DNA from: Alentia gelatinosa
Lineage: Eukaryota; Annelida; Polychaeta; Phyllodocida; Polynoidae
Assembly: GCA_950022655.1 (NCBI GenBank)
Contig: OX465590.1
Location: forward strand, 40,388,218-40,452,217
Reading direction: 5' to 3'
Length of the DNA stretch: 64,000 nt
Part shown: positions 56,390-64,000 of the stretch, piece after piece
Layout of the letters: the number at the start of each line of letters is the position of its first letter
Numbering within the stretch: position 1 is the stretch's first letter
Made by a program: the position numbers and the translations under genes
The notes under the pieces: generated by a model
Database searches by the model: none
What the model was told of the DNA's origin: nothing
Seen by the model: the letters and a program-made list of their open reading frames with translations, nothing else

Positions 56390-56535
56390 GCATGCGCAGT
56401 AACCAGTGGTGTATAGTGCACTCAGAAAACTGCAGGTGGCGCCACATATTTCTCGCCTCTTTAGATTACAGCAAAGAGCTATAAGTGCAACTCCCATGTT
56501 ATGATGTGACACTACGTGGACGGTGGCGCCACACG
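56390..56535. promoter_or_regulatory. NRF1-like site and two GGTGGCGCCAC palindromes
   Basis: CGCATGCGCA at 56,390-56,399, then GTGGCGCCAC twice (about 56,435 and 56,524). No exon can be linked. Confidence 0.3.
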
Positions 56536-56627
56536 GTGGTTGACCTGTGTCAACTAAAATCCACACTATTTGATATGAGAGACTTGTTGAATGTGTGTGA
56601 TATTCAAAGATTTGATACTCTTTAACA

Positions 56628-56795
56628 GCAGGAAGATGCCTCCAGGCATTCCCCAGGCTACGGCAGGAAGATGCCTCCAGGCATTCCCCTGGCTATGGCA
56701 GGAATATGCCTCCAGGCATTCCCCTGGCTACAGCAGGAAGATGCCTCCAGGCATTCCCCTGGCTACAGCAAGAAGATGCCTCCAGACATCTTAGA
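56628..56795. repeat. 35-bp minisatellite
   Basis: Four to five units of CAGGAAGATGCCTCCAGGCA plus TTCCCCTGGCTACAG (TCCAG at 56,641, 56,676, 56,711, 56,746). Confidence 0.9.
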
Positions 56796-57335
56796 GGCAT
56801 CATTGATGCTTATATACAAAATTCAATAGATAAAAAGATAATTGTTTGATTTAAAGGAAATGTTGACAATGTATAAGAGCCATATTTGGTATAGGAAAAT
56901 ATGATTGGTTACCAAGGTAAATTACTCAAATCACATGACACATCACATGACATTGCTATTTCAAAAAAAAAAGGTGCCTGCCGTAGCAGGCTCCTTTGGG
57001 CAAGCAATGCCTGCCGTGTAATGCTGAGCAGGGGAACTAGGTGCTGCAGGGAAAGGGTTTTTTTTAAGACCTAGAAAACAACATTATACTTAATCTATTT
57101 GTTTGTATTTGCTTCTGATAGCCTTAGATTTTCAAATCATTATGCTTGAGATGCAAAGCATAGGTAGCGAATGAGCATCAAAAGAGTTGATTGACGATAG
57201 AATATCTCCGAAGTGTCTTAGTTTGAGAAACTGATTTTGATACATCTATAAAGGCACAAGAGTCCGGGATGGGAATATACTTACTGTGCATACAATGACT
57301 GAAAAAACTAGGAGAAAAAAGTATGTTCATTATAG
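56796..57335. other. No feature recognised
   Basis: Unique sequence; nothing supported. Confidence 0.4.
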
Positions 57336-57660
57336 ATGAATCAGTGTGCAATTATTATGAATAACAATTAACAGGTTTGAGCTAAACTTAGCCTATGGAT
57401 AGTTTTCTGTAACCCACTTTCACCCAGTCAACTTGCCATTTCTACAACTGCCTATCTAGGATCCAAACACATCAAGCACCAATGGACCTTGAGATATACT
57501 GGTCTTGAGTGATTGGTCATGGTCAGCTGGGCACGCCTCTAAGACACTAAGACACTGGCTCGCTGCTACGTCATCAATATCAGAGTGAATAGCACACAGA
57601 TTGTAAAGGGATAGTTTGTATGCAGTACCCTGAAAGTCTATATGGACCCCTAGATGATGT
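57336..57660 (+). repeat. Dispersed repeat family Q copy 2
   Basis: Homologous to 17,557-17,900 along its length. Confidence 0.7.
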
Positions 57661-57739
57661 TTTTTTAGAGCAAGCACGCTCTAAAAAGGTAAACTGTATT
57701 TTGCGCAGAATTGCCTATTTGCCTACCGAACAGTGACGA

Positions 57740-57940
57740 TAATGCTTGGGACACACGAAACAAGAGAAAGGCAGCGATTTTCACAATCGCCAACACAATA
57801 TGGCGTGTATGTGAGATGCAATTGCTTTTAAGGCGCTGAATTATCAGTGGGAGATATCACTATGAAATTATATCTCATATATATGCCATATTGTATTGGC
57901 GATTCTAGAAAATCTCTCGCTTGGTGTGTCCCCGGCATTA
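57740..57940. mobile_element. MITE family L copy 1
   Basis: Long inverted repeats: TAATGCTTGGGACACAC and GTGTGTCCCCGGCATTA, with AATCGCCAACACAATATGGC repeated in reverse as GCCATATTGTATTGGCGATT. About 200 bp with over 70-bp arms. Confidence 0.8.
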
Positions 57941-58472
57941 GCTCTGCCAATGGCAGTGGGTGAAGTCGTGGATCGAGGTTAAGAAGTAGGCTGTGACTTC
58001 ATTTCCCTTTAATCCGGAGTTGTTGTATTTGCTGGGTTTTTTATTCAAGAAATTTTAGGACAAATATTTCCGCCTAATGATTCAGCGTACTTCCATGGGT
58101 GACTGCAAACAACAACTAGTACATTATGCGGACACACAGTTTGCAGGTTTACTATACATGTATATGATTAGTAACTTTATGATTGTTCATTTGGTTGTTT
58201 CAGAGTCAACCTATGGAGCAAGTCTTTTGACTCTGTCCTATCAGTTCTCTTATTCCTGAGTTTCCTTTTCTTCTTTGTGTTATTTTCCGAGCACCAAAGC
58301 AACACATGTACAAATACTGAGGACGACATAGGACAAAGATACATACAAGACACTATACATAAACATGGACATGGACAGTACATGAACAGACAATGATTAA
58401 AACATGAGAGACAATGTGTGGTATAAATCTTTTTGTTTACATGAGGGATGAATTCTTTTAAATTTCGCTCTG
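57941..58472. other. No feature recognised
   Basis: Unique sequence; the minus frame at 58,177-58,551 is unconvincing. Confidence 0.35.
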
Positions 58473-58560
58473 TTATACCGGGGACACACCAAGTGAGTCT
58501 AGGCGGCGATCTCTGGAATCGCCAACACAAAATGGCATGTATGTGAGGCATGTATATGAA
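58473..58560. mobile_element. MITE family L left end, truncated
   Basis: ATACCGGGGACACACCAAGT and AATCGCCAACACAAAATGGC; lost after about 58,555, next to HH13. Confidence 0.65.
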
Positions 58561-58567
58561 ATAATAT

Positions 58568-58903
58568 AGAGAAACAGGCTTACTGTCTCCGTACGGATAA
58601 AATACGCGGTAAAATCGGCGATCAGATCAACCGATGCCGAAGGCAGAGGTTCATCTGATCGCCGATTTTACCAAGTATTTTATCCGTACGGAGACAGTCA
58701 GCCTGTTTCTCTATTATTATATACCTTAAAATATCGAATTTTTAACTTTGCTACTGGGGGAATATTTGGATTTTGCCGCCGTACATGCCCCGTACGCCAC
58801 ATACATACCCCGTACGTCACCTAGGTGTCGTACGGGTATAAATACGACATGGGTAGGAGCGGGCAGTATGTGTAGGATATACTACCACAGGTATATAATA
58901 ATA
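58568..58903. mobile_element. Composite element HH13 (family W) with near-perfect hairpin
   Basis: Hairpin 58,568-58,712: 61 of 65 arm positions pair (AGAGAAACAGGCT, GTCTCCGTACGGATAAAATA, AAAATCGGCGATCAGAT), tip GATGCCGAAGGCAGAGG. Head 58,712-58,903: ends TATTATTATATACCT and AGGTATATAATAATA, with a TATA-like GGGTATAAATACG. Confidence 0.8.
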
Positions 58904-58906
58904 GCT

Positions 58907-59133
58907 AATACCGGGGACACACCAAGCGAGTGAAGGCAGCGATCTCCAGAATCGCCAACACAAATTGGCGTGTATGTGAGATATTATTTCATAGGAATAT
59001 CTCTTGCCTATAATTTAGCATCTTGGAAGCAATAATCAGGTGAAATATGAAATAGTAGCTAACATACACGCCATTTTGTGTTGGCGATTCCGGAAATCGT
59101 TCCGTTTCTCGCTTGGTGTGTCTCAGCCCCTTA
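58907..59133. mobile_element. MITE family L copy 3
   Basis: TAATACCGGGGACACACCAA at the left and TTGGTGTGTCTCAGCCCCTTA at the right; inner arms AATCGCCAACACAAATTGGC. Confidence 0.75.
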
Positions 59134-59174
59134 AATGAGGACTGGTTACTTGAAGATTTGGCTGTAGGTTTTAG

Positions 59175-59510
59175 AACCTCCAGTAAAAGATCAGAATGGG
59201 AAGAAATGGAAGGGACCAGTGGAAAAAAAGCGTCATGGGAGCCGAAAAAGGGTGTCTAATGTTAAGTCTATGGGGAAAATACAAGCGGTAAAATAAAATT
59301 TGAACTCTAATATGTCTGCTGTACATGACATGAGTTAGAGGAGATGGGGACTCGTTTTGCGACTGGTTTTGGTCAAAATCGCTGTTTTCCAACTCATTTG
59401 AATGCGATGCGATATTCACTCACCCTCGCCTCGTCCACATCACTCCACATCAAACTCATGGAGAACAATGACTTTAACCAAAACTTATTGGTTTCTTCTT
59501 TACTACCCCA
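59175..59510. mobile_element. Probable composite element (family Z), diverged
   Basis: Head-like part 59,175-59,300 (CCTCCAGTAAAA and AGCGGTAAAATAAAAT; motif on the minus strand, CCATAGACTTAACATTAGA, 59,255-59,273). A diverged hairpin at 59,345-59,500 has the tip CACTCACCCTCGCCTCGTC. Confidence 0.5.
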
Positions 59511-59540
59511 TCATGGACAGTGCTACTGAGATTTCTTCAT

Positions 59541-59570
59541 GTACTACCTTAGATTATTAAAGGGGCCCCT
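59541..59570. mobile_element. MITE family M end fragment
   Basis: TAGATTATTAAAGGGGCCCC followed by CTG. Confidence 0.5.
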
Positions 59571-60485
59571 GAAACATGGACAGTGGAATCAAAATACCGC
59601 CAGAATTATACAGAACTGCATCGAGAATCGTATAAATACACAATACTCCACGAGTTTGGATGGGCCGCAATCGTCATCGAGGCGAAGCCGAGTGACGATT
59701 ACAACAGCCCAACCAAACGAGTGGAGTATTGTGTATTTTACGATTCGAGCGGGTTCTGGGCCCTGTTTCTCAGTCACGATATCGTCTTTGTAAGACATCT
59801 TACAGCTGTCAGTGTGCTATAGATAAGACATCTTAGGGAATCGGCCAACGATCGTCGCTCCAAGACACTTAGGGTGCAGCCAGGGCCTTGTTTTTTAGTC
59901 ACGATATCCTCTTTGTAAGACATCTTACAGCTGTCAGTGTACTATAGATAAGACATCTTTGGGGATCGGCCAACGATTGTCCCTCAAGGGCACTTAGGCT
60001 GCAGCCAGGTGTACTATAGATAAGACATAAGGGTCACATGGTTCCAAATGTCTTCCAAAGTGTCTTAGACCTAAGACATTTATGGACATGTCGTACAGAA
60101 TGCGCAACTTCATTTCCCGTGAGAATTAAGCAATGAAATTTTAACACAAGTAAGGGACACATACAACCTATAATCGTCCCGAATATGAAGAAGATCGGTC
60201 ACACGGTTTCGACGTTATTCGTGTTTGAAATTCGTCATAGCAATTGTCTGCTCTGGTGGCCAGTGTCTATCAGAGAGCATCAGAGCACACCTCCGCTAAT
60301 ATATGCGGCGACCTAGACATTGTCCCCGGGGAAATACATTTCACTTAGTACATTATAGCAGACTTTAGACTTTACACTACACCTAATGAAGGCCAAACCA
60401 TAAAGGCCAAAACGTTGTGTCTTATTCAAACTACAAAACTAATGCAAACAAAAGTACTAATAAACATATCTAGAAAAAGTTAGAC

Positions 60486-60554
60486 ATAGACAGGTATCGA
60501 ACCCCCGAACCTCGCATCCTGAGGCAGGTGTTCTAACCACTACACCACAAGCTT
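60486..60554 (-). ncRNA. tRNA-like sequence in Hb2 unit 1
   Basis: Minus strand A-box TGGTGTAGTGG (60,537-60,547) and perfect B-box GGTTCGATACC (60,493-60,503), 55 bp overall as in a tRNA. The anticodon stem pairs poorly, so it is a tRNA pseudogene or SINE head. Confidence 0.5.
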
Positions 60555-61273
60555 TCCCATCCTAGGTATAAGCTACCCTGAAGCTGGTACTGGACAGTCT
60601 TTGCAGTATAGAACCTGAGACAGTTCTATACTTGTCTTAGACAAGGACATTTTTAGCGGCGATCAAACGTGCCGCACTGAGACACTGTCTATAGCACAGC
60701 CGCCATTTTGTGTCTTGCAAATTGTCTTCCAATCTCAGAGATGTCTCAGGGTATCGTTGGCCGATTATGTCGTGACTGAAAAACAGGGCCCAGGTGTGCT
60801 ATAGATAAGACATCTTTAGGGTCACGTGGTTCAAAATGTCTTCCAAAGTGTCTTAGACCTAAGACATCTATGGACATGTCGTACAGAGTGCGCAACTTCA
60901 TTTCCCGTGAGAATTAAGCAATGAAATTTTTACACAAGTAAGGGACACATACAACCTATAATCGTCCCGAATATGAAGAAGATCGGTCACACGGTTTCGA
61001 CGTTATTCGTGTTTGAAATTCGTCATAGCAATTGTCTGCTCTGGTGGCCAGTGTCTATCAGAGAGCATCAGAGCACACCTCCGCTAATATATGCGGCGAC
61101 CTAGACATTGTCCCCGGGGAAATACATTTCACTTAGTACATGATAACAGACTTTAGACTTTACACTACACCTGATGAAGGCCAAACCATAAAGGCCAAAA
61201 CGTTGTGTCTTATTCAAACTACAAAACTAATGCAAACAAAAGTACTAATAAACATATCTAGAAAAAGTTAGAC

Positions 61274-61342
61274 ATAGACAGGTATCGAACCCCCGAACCT
61301 CGCATCCTGAGGCAGGTGTTCTAACCACTACACCACAAGCTT
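61274..61342 (-). ncRNA. tRNA-like sequence in Hb2 unit 2
   Basis: Identical A and B boxes to unit 1 (B-box at 61,281-61,291). Confidence 0.5.
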
Positions 61343-62095
61343 TCCCGTCCTAGGTATAAGCTACCCTGAAGCTGGTACTGGACAGTCTTTGCAGTATAGA
61401 ACCTGAGACAGTTCTATACTTGTCTTAGACAAGGACATTTTTAGCGGCGATCAAACGTGCCGCACTGAGACACTGTCTATAGCACAGCCGCCATTTTGTG
61501 TCTTGCAAATTGTCTTCCAATCTCAGAGATGTCTCAGGGTATCGTTGGCCGATTATGTCGTGACTGAAAAACAGGGCCCAGGTGTGCTATAGATAAGACA
61601 TCTTTAGGGTCACGTGGTTCAAAATGTCTTCCAAAGTGTCTTAGACCTAAGACATCTATGGACATGTCGTACAGAGTGCGCAACTTCATTTCCCGTGAGA
61701 ATTAAGCAATGAAATTTTTACACGAGTAAGGGACACATATAACCTATAATCGTGCCAAATATGAAGAAGATCGGTCAGACCGTTCCGCCGTTATTCGTGT
61801 TTGAAATTCGTCATAGCAATTGTCTGCTCTGGTGGCCAGTGTCTATCAGAGAGCATCAGAGCACACCTCGCTAAATTATGCGGCGACCTAGACATTGTCC
61901 CCAGGGAAATTCAATTCACTTAGTACAGTATAGCAGACTTTAGACTTTACATTACACCTGATGAAAGCCAAACCATAAAGGCCAAAACGTTGTGTCTTTT
62001 TCAAACTACAAACAAAAGTATTAATAAACATATCTAGAAATTGTTTGTTGGTTATGTGAAATTTTCAAATTGAAATAAAAAGGAAAAAAGTTAGA

Positions 62096-62164
62096 CATAG
62101 ACAGGTATCGAACCCCCAACCTTCACTTCCTGAGGCAGGTGCTCTAACCACTTCACCACAAGCT
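62096..62164 (-). ncRNA. tRNA-like sequence in Hb2 unit 3, diverged
   Basis: B-box GGTTCGATACC retained with one change beside it (62,103-62,113), A-box altered to TGGTGAAGTGG. A ~50-bp insertion lies just upstream in this unit. Confidence 0.45.
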
Positions 62165-62606
62165 TTCAACTACCAGGTATAAGCTACCCTGAAGCTGGTA
62201 CTGGGCAGTCTTTGCAGTATAGAACCTGAGACAGTTCTATACTTGTCTTAGACATGGACATTTTTAGCGGCGATCGAACGTGCCACGCTGAGACACTGTC
62301 TATAGCACAGCCGCCATTTTGTGTCTTGCAGATTGTCTTCCAATCACAGAGATGTCTCAGGGTATCGTTGGCAGATTATGTCGTTACTGAGAAACAGGGC
62401 CCTGGATTTATCTCACCCCTTTCTATGATATTAAACAATCACAATTTCAGAATAATTTGAACATATACTTAGCAACTTCAGATGACGTCATCTGAAATTC
62501 AATACGCCACGGCCGTGGCGTAGTATTGTCACTCTACGGGGGTGATCGTGGAGTATTTTTTTCTGATGTTATTCCTATGGCTAAACTTGTACCAGTGGTG
62601 AGATAA

Positions 62607-63479
62607 AGTAGCCGATGTCACTCACAGAACTAGAAATGGCGGGAAATAACATCCGGTGACTCGGAGTGCGAGATGCAACGGTGGCGATGACGACTGTGAA
62701 TTATCGGGAGAAATGGGATAATCCTCCTCAATCATAACCCGGATCAGATTATCATTACCTGGTGTGGGAGTGACGTAGATTAGCATGGCAGACGTCAATT
62801 ATCCACGTTTCATATTGCTTACCTAATACGGCCAGGCTTGGAGGGGTGCGCCATGACAGTGTGGGTGGGGGATATGGGACACCAGGACCCAGGGACACCT
62901 GAGAGTATAAGAAAACATGCTGGAAACCAAGTGCAGGTCCACAATTAAAAGTTCATCACTGGGGAATGAGCCACTGTAATCTTTACCTTCAAAATTAATC
63001 ATTTCTATCAGTCAAACAAGTAAGAATTAGTTTGTAGAATAACTTTCCAATTTCAATACTTTCGATACTGGAATCTCAGAGAATTCAGTCAACAACATAT
63101 AGAGTATTTCACCAATAATGTAAACAATCCATCACCAAATTGTTAATAGACGAGATTAGACGAGATTTCATTTTCTAAAGTAGATATTATTCTCAGCACA
63201 AACAATCACTGACAAATTAAGAAATATGCACGTACATTGCAGTGACTAGAAAGCACCCTATTCTCTGCCATGTTTTCAACGAATAATTTGTGATTTTTTT
63301 AAAAAGAAATATCTATACCTAACTGATTTTACCTGGTCAGTTATGAATTCATTTGAGCAAAAGGTTCTCTATCAATGGCACAATGGCAGGTTTATTAAAT
63401 AGCCTGGAAGGACATTCCAAGTCTCCTTCATTCCCAATGTTCTTTGAAAGGACAATCCATGTTTATTTAATGTGGTCCC
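62607..63479. other. No feature recognised
   Basis: Unique sequence; nothing supported. Confidence 0.4.
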
Positions 63480-63880
63480 TCATACGACAGTCCTATGGTT
63501 ACCCTCCTCGCTGGGATACAGGGACTGGTACAATCGGTAATGGTGTTGGATTTCTGGCACTGCTTCGCTCCAATACTTCCAACACTTTTCATACCTATAT
63601 CCTGGATATTGGTCAGGATATCTGCTGGGAGATTGATACTCTCTCACTTTGATTTCAATCGGGTCAAAGTCAGGCGCAGGAGAAATGTATTGCTATGACA
63701 ACACAGGCGGCCAGAGAACTGGAGGAGTTGGGGGGTAGGGGGTAGGAGGAGGTGTAGGGTTACAGGGAGCAACTGGGGGGACATATACAGGAGGTTCTGT
63801 TCCTACTGGACAAGTCTTTGATTCATGTGCCAGTCAGACAAGGATACATTCTATAATGAAAAAAGAATTTCCGTGAAAAA
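63480..63880 (+). repeat. Dispersed repeat family J, forward copy
   Basis: CTCCTCGCTGGGATACAGGG, ACAATCGGTAATGGTGTTGG and GACAAGTCTTTGATTCATGT match 12,845-13,318 in reverse. GATACATTCTATAATGA at 63,852 recurs at 63,974, so the repeat may continue past the window. Confidence 0.7.
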
Positions 63881-64000
63881 TAGGGGAACTCTCATTTTCC
63901 AAAAAGAAGAGAGCCCCACCTTTTATTTTTCCAACCCCCAACAGGGAGGGGAAAAGTGGAGAAACTTTTTTAAGATACATTCTATAATGAACTTTATTCT

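Larger units (their letters stand above)
59759..62401. mobile_element. 2.64-kb PIF/Harbinger-like non-autonomous element (Hb2) with three ~0.8-kb tandem units
   Basis: Inverted ends GGCCCTGTTTCTCAGTCACG and TCGTTACTGAGAAACAGGGCC, flanked by CTG at 59,756-59,758 and 62,402-62,404. A single CTG stands at the matching empty site (8897-8899). Inside, two ~123-bp repeats (59,759 and about 59,881) precede three units starting GGGTCAC at 60,031, 60,829 and 61,607. The first two units end with an internal terminus-like CTGAAAAACAGGGCCCAGG. Each unit has a YY1-like GCCGCCATTTTGTG and a reverse tRNA-like segment. No open frame for a transposase. Confidence 0.85.
59619..62606 (-). mobile_element. Composite element HH5 (family T), split by a 2.64-kb insertion
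   Basis: Hairpin 59,619-59,758 (arms AATACTCCACGAGTTTGGAT; tip GAGGCGAAGCCGAGTG, 59,679-59,694) and reverse head 62,402-62,606 (palindrome TTCAGATGACGTCATCTGAA at 62,477-62,496; GCCACGGCCGTGGC; motif CCATAGGAATAACAT). Together they match the continuous copy at 8767-9115. Confidence 0.8.

Noticed and set aside
59539..59822. Overlapping open frames in the T hairpin
   Set aside because: Open on both strands because of hairpin symmetry; no coding evidence.
60486..60554. Functional tRNA gene
   Set aside because: Boxes are good, but acceptor and anticodon stems do not pair well and the sequence is part of a tandem transposon unit.

Overview
This window looks like animal nuclear DNA, most likely from a marine invertebrate. 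It is about 60% AT or more, has no prokaryotic gene layout, no long open reading frames and no clear RNA gene. It holds degenerate LINE and gene remnants, (TA)n microsatellites and dozens of non-autonomous DNA transposons. A repeated motif, 'GGGTAGTTTAACGTCCAATT' (near 15,617 and 42,064), resembles dispersed repeats I associate with lophotrochozoan genomes. That is a weak memory-based hint, and the species is not determined.

Layout. 1-1,430: G-, GA- and C-rich tract with NRF1-like, E-box, X-box (RFX-like) and YY1-like sites, a candidate CpG-island promoter. 1,760-26,600: mosaic of MITEs, foldback elements and dispersed repeats, broken by unique stretches. 26,560-27,180: GC-box minisatellite and TA tract. 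27,200-29,700: the longest repeat-free stretch, a candidate conserved regulatory block. 29,700-35,800: more elements. 35,850-38,060: a large 34-bp minisatellite. 38,100-42,770: elements and a second GC-box minisatellite. 42,900-45,470: a possible small two-exon gene on the minus strand with a good promoter and first exon. 47,215-51,117: the 3' end of a dead LINE, then a decayed copy of an invertebrate gene family cut by three mobile elements. 52,600-64,000: more elements, including a 2.64-kb TIR element that carries three ~0.8-kb units, each with a tRNA-like sequence.

The main discovery is a recurring composite repeat seen at 16 or more loci. Each has a 'head' of about 120-490 bp bounded by its own short terminal inverted repeats (often TTATCYYACCCC), directly followed on one side by a 100-170 bp near-perfect hairpin. 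Head and hairpin sequences differ between families, but two features recur: a ~15-bp motif near CCATAGGCTTAACAT in the heads, and a mini-palindrome near CACTCGGCTTCGCCTCGTG at the hairpin tips. Nested insertions (24,085-24,776 and 50,507-50,810), compared with uninterrupted sequence, show that head and hairpin move together as one unit. I do not recognise this as a named transposon class.

Other elements include PIF/Harbinger-like MITEs (3-bp TAA or CTG target duplications, two of them proven against an empty site in the window), pogo-like MITEs in TA repeats, and TTAA-flanked MITEs. No transposase gene is visible, so all copies must be mobilised in trans or be dead.
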